DNA of 64,000 bases from Trujillonella humicola (GTDB lineage Bacteria > Actinomycetota > Actinomycetes > Mycobacteriales > Geodermatophilaceae): positions 90,633-154,632 of the forward strand of contig NZ_JBJNRJ010000005.1 in NCBI RefSeq assembly GCF_046233715.1. Reading direction: 5' to 3'. The notes beneath the pieces were generated by a model, which searched no databases, was not told the origin of the DNA, and saw nothing but the letters and a program-made list of their open reading frames with translations. Positions 8,050-18,292 of this stretch are shown in pieces. The number at the start of each line of letters is the position of its first letter. The stretch's first letter is position 1. A program made the position numbers and the translations under genes.

Positions 8050-10359
8050 TCAGTCGCGGACGAGCAGCGCCACCGGCAGCCCGGACAGCACCGTCGCGAG
8101 GGGCAGGCCGCCGGCGGTGGACACCGACCGCTGCCCGGTGAGGACGTCGCGCCAGGCGCCGGTGGGCAGCTGCAGCGCGGTGTCGCCCCACCCCGTGGCG
8201 GCCAGCCGGGCCGGCAGCCGGGTCGCGACGGTCACCGCTCCCCGGTCGAAGGCCACCACGTGCCCGGCCGCCGGCCCCGTCGCCGTCACCGGGGTGTAGC
8301 CGGCGAACAGCTCGGGGGAGTCGCGGCGCAGCCGCAGCACCCGGGACACCACGAGCAGCTTGGCCGAGCCGGTGTCGTCGACGTCCGGCACCCAGCCCTC
8401 GTCCAGCCGGGCCAGCAGCCGGCGGCGCAGGTCGTAGTCCACCGGCCGCCGGTTGTCCGGGTCGACCAGCGAGTGGTCCCACAGCTCCGTGCCCTGGTAG
8501 ACGTCCGGGACGCCGGGCATCGTCAGCTGCACCAGCTTCTGCGCGAGCGAGTTGGACCGGCCCAGCGGGGCGATGCGGGCGACGAACGCGTCGAGCTCCG
8601 AGCGGGTGCGCCCGTCGTCGAAGGCGGCGTCCACCATCGCGCGCAGCCGCGACTCGAACTCCTCGTCCTGGTCGGTCCAGCTGGTCGACAGCCCGGCCTC
8701 CCGCGCCGCCTTCTCGGCGAAGGCCTGCGCCCGCTCGCGGGACAGCGGCCAGGCGCCGACCAGGTTCTGCCAGACCAGGTGGGCCAGCGGCCGGTCGGGG
8801 AGCGGGTGGCGCTCCAGCAGGCCGCGCACCAGCCCGGCCCACTCGCCCGGGAGCTCGGCGAGGACGGCGAGCCGGGCGCGGACGTCCTCGCTGCGCTTGG
8901 TGTCGTGCGTGGACAGCGTCGTCATCGCCTGCGCCTTGCGCGCCAGCCGCCGCGCCTGCGCCTCGTGGAACTCCTCGACCGTGCTGCCGAACCGCGCCGG
9001 GTCGCCACCGACCTCGTTGAGGGCGGCGAACCGCGCCCAGCGGTAGTAGGCGCTGTCCTCGACGCCCTTGGCCATGACCGGGCCGCTGGTCTGCTCGAAC
9101 CGGGTCGCCGCCTCCGTGCCGGCCGCGGAGAGCACTGGGTGCAGCTGGTCCAGCGCGGCGCCCAGATCCGGTCGCCGCGCGCGGACGGCGGCGACCGTCG
9201 CGTCGAGGTGCTCGCGGCCGTCGGGCAGGTACGTGCGGTAGACGTCGAAGGAGGCCAGCAGCTCCGCCAGCGCCTCGGTCTGCTGGTCCCGTTCGACGCC
9301 GGGCAGGTCCCCGATCACCCGCACCAGCCGGGCCACCTCGGAGCCGAGGATGCCGTCGGTGACCTCGCGCTTGGTCCCGTGCACCAGCTCCGCGTAGTCG
9401 ACCGGGGAGCCCGTCAGCTCCGTGTCCAGCGCGGTCAGCTCCGCCTCGCCGGCCGGGTCGACCAGCACCTGGTCGACCTCCGACAGCGCGTCGTAGCCCG
9501 TGGTCCCGGCGGTCGCCCAGCTCTCCGGCAGGTCCTCGCCCGGCTCGAGGATCTTCTCCACGACCGTCCACCGGCCGCCCGAGGCCTCGGCCAGCCGCTC
9601 CAGGTAGCCCTTCGGGTCGGCCAGCCCGTCGGGGTGGTCGATCCGCAGCCCGTCGACGGCGCCCTCGCCGACCAGCTCCAGCACCAGCTCGTGGGTCGCG
9701 GCGAAGACCGCCGGGTCCTCCGCGCGCAGGCCGGCGAGGGTGTTGATCGCGAAGAACCGCCGGTAGTTGAGGTCGGAGTCCGCGCGCCGCCAGTCGACCA
9801 GCTCGTAGTGCTGGCGGTCGTGCACCTCCTGCGGGGTCCCCTCACCCGTGCCGGGCGCGATCGGGAAGCGGTTGTCGTAGTAGCGCAGCTCCCCGTCCAC
9901 CACCTCGAGCCGTGCGACGTCGTCCGCCGATCCCAGCACGGGGATGCGCACCCGCCCGCCGATGTCCCAGTCGACGTCGAAGGCGGCGGCGTGCGCGCTG
10001 TCGCGCCCGTGCTGCAGCACGTCCCACCACCACGGCGCCTCGGCGGGATCGGCGACGCCCATGTGGTTGGGCACCAGGTCGAGCACCAGCCCGAGGCCGT
10101 GCTCGTGCAGCGCCGCCACGAACCGGTCGAAGGCCGCCCGGCCACCGCGCGCCTCGTCGATGTGCGCGTGGTCGACCGTGTCGTAGCCGTGCGTGCTCCC
10201 CGCCGCCGACCGCAGCAGCGGCGAGGAGTACGCGTGGCTCACCCCCAGCGCCGCCAGGTGGTCGGCGACCGCGGCGGCGTCGTCCAGGGTGAAACCGGCG
10301 TGCACCTGCAGGCGGTAGGTGGCCGTCGGGACGGCGCGGCGGTCCTGCGTCGACGTCAC
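8050..10359 (-). CDS. treY: Maltooligosyl trehalose synthase
   Basis: TreY (GH13) isomerises the reducing-end alpha-1,4 bond of a malto-oligosaccharide to the alpha,alpha-1,1 bond of trehalose. The 769-residue protein begins VTSTQDRRAVPTATYRLQVH at the GTG 10359, overlapping the treX stop (GTGA), so the pair is translationally coupled. Family marks include YRLQVHAGFTLDDAA, ALGVSHAYSSPLLRSAAGSTHGYD (in two blocks), LVLDLVPNHMGV, GLRIDHPDGLADP (nucleophile Asp), VVEKILEPGEDLP (acid/base Glu) and TLSTHDTKRSEDVRARL. A strong terminator follows. Confidence 0.96.
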   Translation of the reverse strand: MTSTQDRRAVPTATYRLQVHAGFTLDDAAAVADHLAALGVSHAYSSPLLRSAAGSTHGYDTVDHAHIDEARGGRAAFDRFVAALHEHGLGLVLDLVPNHMGVADPAEAPWWWDVLQHGRDSAHAAAFDVDWDIGGRVRIPVLGSADDVARLEVVDGELRYYDNRFPIAPGTGEGTPQEVHDRQHYELVDWRRADSDLNYRRFFAINTLAGLRAEDPAVFAATHELVLELVGEGAVDGLRIDHPDGLADPKGYLERLAEASGGRWTVVEKILEPGEDLPESWATAGTTGYDALSEVDQVLVDPAGEAELTALDTELTGSPVDYAELVHGTKREVTDGILGSEVARLVRVIGDLPGVERDQQTEALAELLASFDVYRTYLPDGREHLDATVAAVRARRPDLGAALDQLHPVLSAAGTEAATRFEQTSGPVMAKGVEDSAYYRWARFAALNEVGGDPARFGSTVEEFHEAQARRLARKAQAMTTLSTHDTKRSEDVRARLAVLAELPGEWAGLVRGLLERHPLPDRPLAHLVWQNLVGAWPLSRERAQAFAEKAAREAGLSTSWTDQDEEFESRLRAMVDAAFDDGRTRSELDAFVARIAPLGRSNSLAQKLVQLTMPGVPDVYQGTELWDHSLVDPDNRRPVDYDLRRRLLARLDEGWVPDVDDTGSAKLLVVSRVLRLRRDSPELFAGYTPVTATGPAAGHVVAFDRGAVTVATRLPARLAATGWGDTALQLPTGAWRDVLTGQRSVSTAGGLPLATVLSGLPVALLVRD

Positions 10360-12461
10360 GGAGCGGCCTGCAGCACGACCGTCGCGCGCGCCTGCACGGT
10401 CATCGTGTCGCCGGCCTTGACGACGACGGGCTCGACCTCGTGCATCTCCGCGGTGTCGACGACGACGGTCCACCCCTCGGCGTACTCGCTCGGCGGCAGG
10501 GTGAACTCGATCGGCTCGTGGTGGGCGTTGAACGCCAGGTAGAAGCAGTCGTCGACGACGTCCTCGCCGCGCTCGTCGGTCTCCCGGATGCCGTGCCCGT
10601 TGAGGTACATCGCCAGGGACTTGGCGAAGCCGACGTCCCAGTCCTCGTCGGACATGAGCTCCCCGGCCGGGGTGAGCCAGGCGACGTCCTGCACCGGGTC
10701 GCCCTCCTCGCGCCGCACCGGCCGGCCGTGGAAGAACCGGCGCCGGCGGAACGTCGGGTGCTCGTTGCGCAGGCGGGTGACCCGCCTGGTGAACTCCAGC
10801 AGCCCCTCGTCGACGGCCGTCCAGTCGATCCAGGTGAGCTCGGAGTCCTGGCAGTAGCCGTTGTTGTTGCCGTTCTGGGTCCGGCCGAGCTCGTCCCCGT
10901 GCAGCAGCATCGGCACGCCCTGGCTGAGCATCAGCGAGGTCAGGAAGTTGCGCTGCTGGCGGGCGCGCAGGGCGAGCACCTCGGGGTCGTCGGTGGGGCC
11001 CTCGACACCGCCGTTCCAGCTGCGGTTGTGGCTCTCGCCGTCGTTGTTGCCCTCGCCGTTGGCCTCGTTGTGCTTCTCGTTGTAGGAGACGAGGTCGCGC
11101 ATCGTGAAGCCGTCGTGCGCCGTGACGAAGTTGATGCTCGCCACCGGCCGGCGTCCGGAGTGCTTGTACAGGTCCGCCGAGCCGGAGATGCGGCTGGCGA
11201 ACTCGCCGATGGTCGCGTCCTCGCCCCGCCAGAAGTCGCGGACGGTGTCGCGGTACTTGCCGTTCCACTCGGTCCACAGCGCCGGGAAGTTGCCGACCTG
11301 GTAGCCGCCGTCACCGACGTCCCAGGGCTCGGCGATGAGCTTGACCTGGCTGACCACCGGGTCCTGGTGCACCAGGTCGAAGAACGCCGACAGCCGGTCC
11401 ACCTCGTGGAACTGCCGGGCGAGGGTGGAGGCGAGGTCGAAGCGGAACCCGTCGACGTGCATCTCGGTGACCCAGTAGCGCAGCGAGTCCATGATCAGCT
11501 GCAGCGACTGCGGGTTGCGGACGTTGAGCGAGTTCCCGGTGCCGGTGGTGTCCATGTAGTACTGCTCGTCGCCCTCGACCAGCCGGTAGTACGCCCGGTT
11601 GTCGATGCCCTTGAACGACAGCGTCGGGCCGTTGTGGTTGCCCTCGGCGGTGTGGTTGTAGACGACGTCGAGGATCACCTCGATGCCCGCCTCGTGCAGG
11701 GTCCGGACCATGCCCTTGAACTCCTGGACCTGCTGCCCGTCGGCGGACTGCGCGTACTCGTTGTGCGGCGCGAAGAAGCCGATCGTGTTGTAGCCCCAGT
11801 AGTTGCGCAGGCCCTTCTGCAGCAGCGTGTCGTCCTGGACGAACTGGTGCACCGGCATGAGCTCGATCGCCGTCACGCCCAGTCCCTGCAGGTGCTCGAT
11901 GACCGCCGGGTGCGCGATCCCGGCGTACGTGCCGCGCAGCTCCTCGGGGACGCGCGAGTGGGTCATGGTCAGGCCCTTGACGTGGGCCTCGTAGATGACC
12001 GTCTTGTTGTACGGGGTCTTCGGCGGGCGGTCGACGCCCCAGTCGAAGTAGGGGTTGACGACGACGGACTTGGGCATGTGCGGCGCGGAGTCGTCGTCGT
12101 TGCGCTCACCGCTGCCGAAGCGGTAGCCGAAGCACGCCTCGTCCCAGTCGACGGAGCCGTCGATCGCCTTGGCGTAGGGGTCCAGCAGCAGCTTGTTGGG
12201 GTTGCAGCGGTGCCCGTTCTCCGGGTCGTACGGGCCGTGGACGCGGAAGCCGTAGCGCTGCCCGGGCTGGATGCCGGGCAGGAAGGCGTGCCACACGTAC
12301 CCGTCCATCTCGGGGAGGCGGATCCGCTCCTCGTTGCCCGCGTCGTCGAACAGGCACAGCTCGATCTTCTCGGCGACCTCGCTGAAGATGGCGAAGTTGG
12401 TGCCGGTGCCGTCGTACGTGGCGCCCAGCGGGTAGGCGCTTCCGGGCCAGACCTGGGTCAT
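10356..12461 (-). CDS. treX: Glycogen debranching enzyme (GlgX/TreX)
   Basis: The 701-residue isoamylase-type GH13 enzyme cuts alpha-1,6 branches of glycogen and supplies linear maltodextrins to TreY. It begins MTQVWPGSAYPLGATYDG behind GCAGGAGG. An N-terminal CBM48-like domain precedes the barrel. Catalytic motifs: VDGFRFDLASTLAR (Asp nucleophile), LIAEPWDVGDGG (Glu) and FVTAHDGFTMRDL (Asp). The C-terminal beta domain ends MTVQARATVVLQAAP. It is the first gene of the treX-treY unit. Its 5' side holds three stem-loops (12481-12692), which may form a long structured leader. Confidence 0.95.
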   Translation of the reverse strand: MTQVWPGSAYPLGATYDGTGTNFAIFSEVAEKIELCLFDDAGNEERIRLPEMDGYVWHAFLPGIQPGQRYGFRVHGPYDPENGHRCNPNKLLLDPYAKAIDGSVDWDEACFGYRFGSGERNDDDSAPHMPKSVVVNPYFDWGVDRPPKTPYNKTVIYEAHVKGLTMTHSRVPEELRGTYAGIAHPAVIEHLQGLGVTAIELMPVHQFVQDDTLLQKGLRNYWGYNTIGFFAPHNEYAQSADGQQVQEFKGMVRTLHEAGIEVILDVVYNHTAEGNHNGPTLSFKGIDNRAYYRLVEGDEQYYMDTTGTGNSLNVRNPQSLQLIMDSLRYWVTEMHVDGFRFDLASTLARQFHEVDRLSAFFDLVHQDPVVSQVKLIAEPWDVGDGGYQVGNFPALWTEWNGKYRDTVRDFWRGEDATIGEFASRISGSADLYKHSGRRPVASINFVTAHDGFTMRDLVSYNEKHNEANGEGNNDGESHNRSWNGGVEGPTDDPEVLALRARQQRNFLTSLMLSQGVPMLLHGDELGRTQNGNNNGYCQDSELTWIDWTAVDEGLLEFTRRVTRLRNEHPTFRRRRFFHGRPVRREEGDPVQDVAWLTPAGELMSDEDWDVGFAKSLAMYLNGHGIRETDERGEDVVDDCFYLAFNAHHEPIEFTLPPSEYAEGWTVVVDTAEMHEVEPVVVKAGDTMTVQARATVVLQAAP

Positions 12462-12905
12462 GCGGGTCCTCCTGCGATGTGCCCCCGCCGTCTCCGGGGG
12501 CCGGTTGCCTCCCGCCGCGGCCGTCGGCGGGAGGTCGGTGCGTGCTGCTCCGGCACCCCGTTGCCCGCGCGCGGGACCCGGCACACCTGACCGGAGGTGT
12601 CGGAAGGGACACGTCACCGTGCGTCACCGGCGGCGTGGGCCGGCGGCGGGGGAGACGACGACGCCCCCCGGGCGGACCGCGGGGGGCGTCGTGCGCAGAA
12701 GGGGCGGTCCCGCCGGGGTCCGACCTCGCCCGGGAACCCCGGGTGGCGCTGGTCCCCGGCCGGGACCGCTCCTGCGCGCGGGACACTATCGCCGTCGGCC
12801 GCCGATGACGAGCACCCCCGTCGCGTTCGTGCAACCAGCGGGTCCCACCAGGCACGGACGTCGCACGGGCGCCGTCCTGTCACACCCCCGTCGTACCGTC
12901 GACGC
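12462..12905. other. Divergent treX/uvrB intergenic region with three stem-loops
   Basis: No convincing gene lies in these 444 bases. Three perfect inverted repeats are present: 12481-12501 (7-bp stem GCCCCCG), 12508-12534 (10-bp stem CCTCCCGCCG, 7-base loop) and 12658-12692 (12-bp stem, 11-base loop). All would sit in a treX leader if the minus-strand box TAGTGT at 12783-12788 is its promoter. The uvrB -10 box is at 12894-12899. Confidence 0.6.
12894..12899 (+). promoter_or_regulatory. Probable leaderless -10 box of uvrB
   Basis: TACCGT ends six bases before the uvrB GTG and no ribosome binding site precedes that codon, so transcription probably begins at the start codon. I found no LexA box nearby. 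Confidence 0.55.
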
Positions 12906-15023
<2,118 letters not shown>

Positions 15024-15024
15024 A

Positions 15025-15086
15025 CGAGGACCCGCTGCCCCCGCCGTTCGCAGGCTCACGGCGGGCCCCGCAGCGGGGGCCGGGGA
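15025..15086 (+). terminator. Nested hairpin terminator after uvrB (repeat family copy A)
   Basis: Outer arms CCCGCTGC/GCAGCGGG (15031-15038, 15070-15077) enclose inner arms CCCGCCG/CGGCGGG (15040-15046, 15059-15065). The same layout, with clear sequence similarity (AGGACCC, GCCCCC, TTCGC, CGGCGGG, GGCCGGGG), recurs at 45429-45487 and more distantly at 60046-60107. Confidence 0.7.
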
Positions 15087-15094
15087 GGTTGCTG

Positions 15095-15436
15095 ATGGAC
15101 CGGGAGCAGCTCGTGGCGTACTGCCTGGCCAAGCCCGGGGCCGAGGAGACCTACCCGTGGGGTGACGTCGAACTAATCGCCAAGGTCGGCGGCAAGGCCT
15201 TCGCCTTCCTCGGGCCGTCCACCGTCGGGGTGACGTGTGCACGGGACGCCGGGGAGGCCGCCGAGTGGCGCGACCGGTACCCCGACGCCGTCACCGTCAG
15301 CTCCTACGTCGGCCGTTACGGGTGGAACGCCGTGGACTTCACCGGCCCGGTGCCCGACGACGAGGTGCGGGAGCTGGTCGACGCCTCCTACGACGCGATC
15401 GTCGCCGCCCTGCCGCGGAGCAAGCGGCCGACCTGA
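15095..15436 (+). CDS. MmcQ/YjbR family protein
   Basis: The 113-residue protein (MDREQLVAYCLAKPGAEETY, then PWGDVELIAKVGGKAFAFLG) is a member of the MmcQ/YjbR family, small alpha/beta proteins with a double-wing fold sometimes called DNA-binding, of unsettled function. It ends with FTGPVPDDEVRELVDASYDA, as usual for the family. The ATG at 15095 sits seven bases after GGGGAGG; a TTG two codons earlier is possible. It follows uvrB after its terminator hairpin and precedes the manganese riboswitch. Confidence 0.85.
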   Translation: MDREQLVAYCLAKPGAEETYPWGDVELIAKVGGKAFAFLGPSTVGVTCARDAGEAAEWRDRYPDAVTVSSYVGRYGWNAVDFTGPVPDDEVRELVDASYDAIVAALPRSKRPT

Positions 15437-15541
15437 GACGGCGGTCACATCCGGGCGGGGAACGCAGGAGCGGGCAGCGCCGTTGTGCCCCCCGAGGTCG
15501 ACAGGCGCGACGGCTCCGTGCGGCGTGCCCCGGCCTCGTGT

Positions 15542-15640
15542 GGAGGGGAGTATCCCCAGCGGCGGTGTCGTCAGTACGAGGTCCCGAGGCCTCCGGCGCC
15601 GCCGGTCGTGAGCTCCGCGCTCACGGCGGGAGAGACCTCC
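15542..15640 (+). ncRNA. yybP-ykoY manganese riboswitch
   Basis: The element has the hallmark GGAGGGGAGTA at its 5' end, an internal GTCGTCAGTACGAGG block, two GC hairpins and the 3' signature GAGAGACCTCC. P1 closes between GGAGG (15542-15546) and CCTCC (15636-15640). Its 3' strand plus two bases, CCTCCGG (15636-15642), is an exact complement of the terC ribosome binding site CCGGAGG (15662-15668). I infer that Mn2+ binding forms P1 and frees the site, as described for mntP and alx in E. coli. Confidence 0.82.
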
Positions 15641-15677
15641 GGATCTGACGCAACGCCAGTCCCGGAGGAGTACCCGC

Positions 15678-16793
15678 ATGGACGTCCCCACCTGGGTGTG
15701 GGCCCTGACCGTCGCCGCGATCGTGGCGATGCTCACCTTCGACTTCATCGGTCACGTGCGGACCCCGCACGCGCCGACGCTCAAGGAGTCGGGCACCTGG
15801 TCGGCCATCTACGTGGCGATCGCGGTCGTGTTCGGCCTGCTCGTGCTGTGGTTCGCCGGAGGGACCTACGGCGGGGAGTACTTCGCCGGGTACATCACCG
15901 AGAAGAGCCTCTCGGTGGACAACCTGTTCGTCTTCGTGCTGATCATGGCGAGCTTCGCGGTGCCGCGGGAGCTGCAGCAGAAGGTGCTGCTGTTCGGTAT
16001 CGCGTTCGCGCTGGTGCTGCGGACGGTGTTCATCTTCATCGGCGCGGCGGCGATCGAGAACTTCAGCTGGATCTTCTACATCTTCGGTGGGTTCCTCCTG
16101 TACACGGCGTGGGCGCAGGCGCGCAGCGGTGGGCACGACGACGAGGAGGAGTTCAAGGAGAACGCCGTCCTGCGGCTCACCCGCCGGGTGCTGCCCACGA
16201 CGGAGACCTATCACTCCGACCGGCTGACGGCGAAGGTCGACGGCAAGCGGTACATCACGCCGTTGTTCATCGCGCTGATCGCGATCGGCAGCGCCGACAT
16301 CCTGTTCGCCGTCGACTCGATCCCGGCGATCTTCGGGCTGACGCAGGAGACGTACCTGGTGTTCACGGCGAACGCCTTCGCGCTGCTGGGTCTGCGGCAG
16401 CTGTTCTTCCTGATCGACGGGCTGCTGGACCGGCTGGTGTACCTGGCCTACGGGCTGGCGGTCATCCTCGGCTTCATCGGCGTCAAGCTGATGATCCACG
16501 CGCTGCACGAGAACGAGTTGCCGTTCATCAACGGCGGCGAGCACGTCACCGCGATCCCCGAGGTGCCCACCTGGTTGTCACTGCTGGTCATCCTGGTCAC
16601 CCTGCTGGTGACCACCGTCGCCAGCCTCGCCGCGAACCGCCGCACCCGGGCCGACGCCGCCCGCGCCGGTGCCGGGCCGGCGCCGGTCGCCGCGGACACC
16701 GCGGCCGAGGCCGTCCGGAGCGGCCCCGTCACCGGCACCGGCGAGGCCCGGGACGAGGCCCGGCGGCGCGAGCCGGCCGCCAGGGAGAACTGA
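15678..16793 (+). CDS. TerC/Alx family metal transporter, copy 1 (riboswitch-controlled)
   Basis: The 371-residue integral membrane protein has about nine membrane helices. TerC-family acidic motifs are in place: EKSLSVDNLFVFVLIM (Glu75, Asp81) and SADILFAVDSIPAIFGLTQE (Asp207, Asp213). Alx-type members export manganese, and the yybP-ykoY riboswitch directly upstream supports that role here. The ATG at 15678 follows CCCGGAGGAG. Residues beyond about 320 are a polar, Ala/Arg-rich tail that differs from copy 2. The stop codon lies in a 13-bp tandem duplication (CAGGGAGAACTGA at 16781-16793 and 16794-16806). Its core is nearly identical in DNA to the gene at 17018. Confidence 0.93.
   Translation: MDVPTWVWALTVAAIVAMLTFDFIGHVRTPHAPTLKESGTWSAIYVAIAVVFGLLVLWFAGGTYGGEYFAGYITEKSLSVDNLFVFVLIMASFAVPRELQQKVLLFGIAFALVLRTVFIFIGAAAIENFSWIFYIFGGFLLYTAWAQARSGGHDDEEEFKENAVLRLTRRVLPTTETYHSDRLTAKVDGKRYITPLFIALIAIGSADILFAVDSIPAIFGLTQETYLVFTANAFALLGLRQLFFLIDGLLDRLVYLAYGLAVILGFIGVKLMIHALHENELPFINGGEHVTAIPEVPTWLSLLVILVTLLVTTVASLAANRRTRADAARAGAGPAPVAADTAAEAVRSGPVTGTGEARDEARRREPAAREN
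15811..16628 (+). repeat. Near-identical terC core, copy 1 of a tandem duplication
   Basis: This stretch matches 17150-17967 (offset 1339 bases) with only about six to eight differences that I could see by eye, most of them synonymous. The flanking N-terminal codons and the C-terminal tails are clearly diverged. The pattern indicates recent duplication or ongoing gene conversion. Confidence 0.9.
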
Positions 16794-16828
16794 CAGGGAG
16801 AACTGACCGGCCCGGACGCCCGGCGACC

Positions 16829-16853
16829 GGCCGCGCGTGCCGGCGGCGCGGCC
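16829..16853 (+). terminator. Hairpin after terC copy 1
   Basis: An 8-bp perfect stem (GGCCGCGC with GCGCGGCC) with a 9-base loop lies 35 bases past the stop codon, inside the 211-base spacer between the two terC copies. Confidence 0.5.
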
Positions 16854-16971
16854 GTCGCCGGCGTGAGACGCTGGAGGGCGCGGCAGCGCAGGGCGTTCCT
16901 GCGCGCCGCCGCCGAGACGGTCACGGCGGCTCGTCCGGGTGGCCGGGAGCCGACCTGGCACGAGCAGGCGG

Positions 16972-17012
16972 CCGGAGACGTGTCCTCCGGTGCTGACGAT
17001 CGAACCCGGAGG
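16972..17012 (+). promoter_or_regulatory. Residual anti-Shine-Dalgarno element before terC copy 2
   Basis: CCTCCGG (16984-16990) can pair either with CCGGAG (16972-16977) or with the ribosome binding site CCGGAGG (17006-17012). The same CTCCGG-N2-CTGACG string ends the manganese riboswitch before copy 1, but the GGGGAGTA part of the aptamer is missing here. I read it as the decayed 3' end of a duplicated riboswitch. Confidence 0.45.
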
Positions 17013-17017
17013 TTGCT

Positions 17018-18169
17018 TTGGACGTGCCCTTGTGGGTGTGGGCCCTGACCGTCGCCGCGATCATCGCCATGCTCACCTTCGACTTCATCGGTCACGTGCG
17101 GACCCCGCACGCCCCCACGCTGCGCGAGTCCGCCACCTGGTCCGCGGTCTACGTGGCGATCGCGGTCGTGTTCGGCCTGCTCGTGCTGTGGTTCGCCGGA
17201 GGGACCTACGGCGGGGAGTACTTCGCCGGGTACATCACCGAGAAGAGCCTCTCGGTGGACAACCTGTTCGTCTTCGTGCTGATCATGGCGAGCTTCGCGG
17301 TGCCGCGGGAGCTGCAGCAGAAGGTGCTGCTGTTCGGTATCGCGTTCGCGCTGGTGCTGCGGACGGTGTTCATCTTCATCGGCGCGGCGGCGATCGAGCA
17401 CTTCAGCTGGATCTTCTACATCTTCGGTGGGTTCCTCCTGTACACGGCGTGGGCGCAGGCGCGCAGCGGTGGGCACGACGACGAGGAGGAGTTCAAGGAG
17501 AACGCCGTCCTGCGGCTCACCCGCCGGGTGCTGCCCACGACGGAGACCTACCACTCCGACCGGCTGACGGCGAAGGTCGACGGCAAGCGGTACATCACGC
17601 CGCTGTTCATCGCGCTGATCGCGATCGGCAGCGCCGACATCCTGTTCGCCGTCGACTCGATCCCGGCGATCTTCGGGCTGACGCAGGAGACGTACCTGGT
17701 GTTCACGGCGAACGCCTTCGCGCTGCTGGGTCTGCGGCAGCTGTTCTTCCTGATCGACGGGCTGCTGGACCGGCTGGTGTACCTGGCCTACGGGCTGGCG
17801 GTCATCCTCGGCTTCATCGGCGTCAAGCTGGTGATCCACGCGCTGCACGAGAACGAGTTGCCGTTCATCAACGGCGGGGAGCACGTCACCGCGATCCCCG
17901 AGGTGCCCACCTGGTTGTCGCTGCTGGTCATCCTGGTCACCCTGCTGGTGACCACCGTCGCCAGCCTCGCCAAGAACCGCCGTGACCGCGCAGCGGGCGA
18001 GCCGCCGGCGGGCCCCGGCGCCGGTGCCCCCGGTGCCGACGCCTCCGGCCGGCACGTGTCCGGCCCGGGCGAGCGCGTCGAGTCGGCCGCCGGCCGCGGG
18101 GACGCGCCGCCCACCGGCCGCACCGCGGCGGTCACCGAGCCCAGCGGCGAGCAGCCCCCGCGCGGCTGA
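17018..18169 (+). CDS. TerC/Alx family metal transporter, copy 2
   Basis: This 383-residue paralogue begins with TTG (MDVPLWVWALTVAAIIAML) behind CCCGGAGG. The membrane core, including EKSLSVDNLF and SADILFAVDSIPA, matches copy 1 except for about two residues (for example His for Asn128 and Val for Met at the KLMIHAL position). The tail from about residue 320 is unrelated and ends in a Gly/Ala/Pro-rich segment. It lacks a recognisable manganese riboswitch, so the two copies are probably regulated differently. A 14-bp terminator follows at once. Confidence 0.92.
   Translation: MDVPLWVWALTVAAIIAMLTFDFIGHVRTPHAPTLRESATWSAVYVAIAVVFGLLVLWFAGGTYGGEYFAGYITEKSLSVDNLFVFVLIMASFAVPRELQQKVLLFGIAFALVLRTVFIFIGAAAIEHFSWIFYIFGGFLLYTAWAQARSGGHDDEEEFKENAVLRLTRRVLPTTETYHSDRLTAKVDGKRYITPLFIALIAIGSADILFAVDSIPAIFGLTQETYLVFTANAFALLGLRQLFFLIDGLLDRLVYLAYGLAVILGFIGVKLVIHALHENELPFINGGEHVTAIPEVPTWLSLLVILVTLLVTTVASLAKNRRDRAAGEPPAGPGAGAPGADASGRHVSGPGERVESAAGRGDAPPTGRTAAVTEPSGEQPPRG
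17150..17967 (+). repeat. Near-identical terC core, copy 2
   Basis: Partner of 15811-16628; see that entry for the comparison. Confidence 0.9.
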
Positions 18170-18183
18170 CCGCCCGCGCCGGT

Positions 18184-18214
18184 GCCCCGGCGCCGGGCCT
18201 CCCGGCGCCGGGGC
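18184..18214 (+). terminator. Hairpin terminator after terC copy 2
   Basis: A perfect 14-bp stem (18184-18197 with 18201-18214) closes a 3-base CCT loop, 15 bases past the stop codon. Confidence 0.8.
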
Positions 18215-18292
18215 GCCGGCGGTGCCGAGGTCCGGCGCCGGGGGCCTGCGGCACGCGGTGACCGGAGCAGCGGCGGCCGGCGACCGCTCGGC

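Noticed and set aside
8050..11277. Very long minus-strand frame covering treY and part of treX in another frame
   Set aside because: Only its 3' part (8050-10359) encodes TreY; the upstream extension is a Pro/Ala/Arg-rich translation overlapping treX and arises because GC-rich DNA has few stops.
12780..12905. LexA/SOS box upstream of uvrB
   Set aside because: No CGAACA-N4-TGTTCG-like palindrome is present there, nor upstream of uvrA or uvrC.
16795..17017. A second complete manganese riboswitch before TerC copy 2
   Set aside because: Only the 3' CTCCGG-CTGACG part and anti-SD are recognisable; the GGGGAGTA aptamer core is absent.
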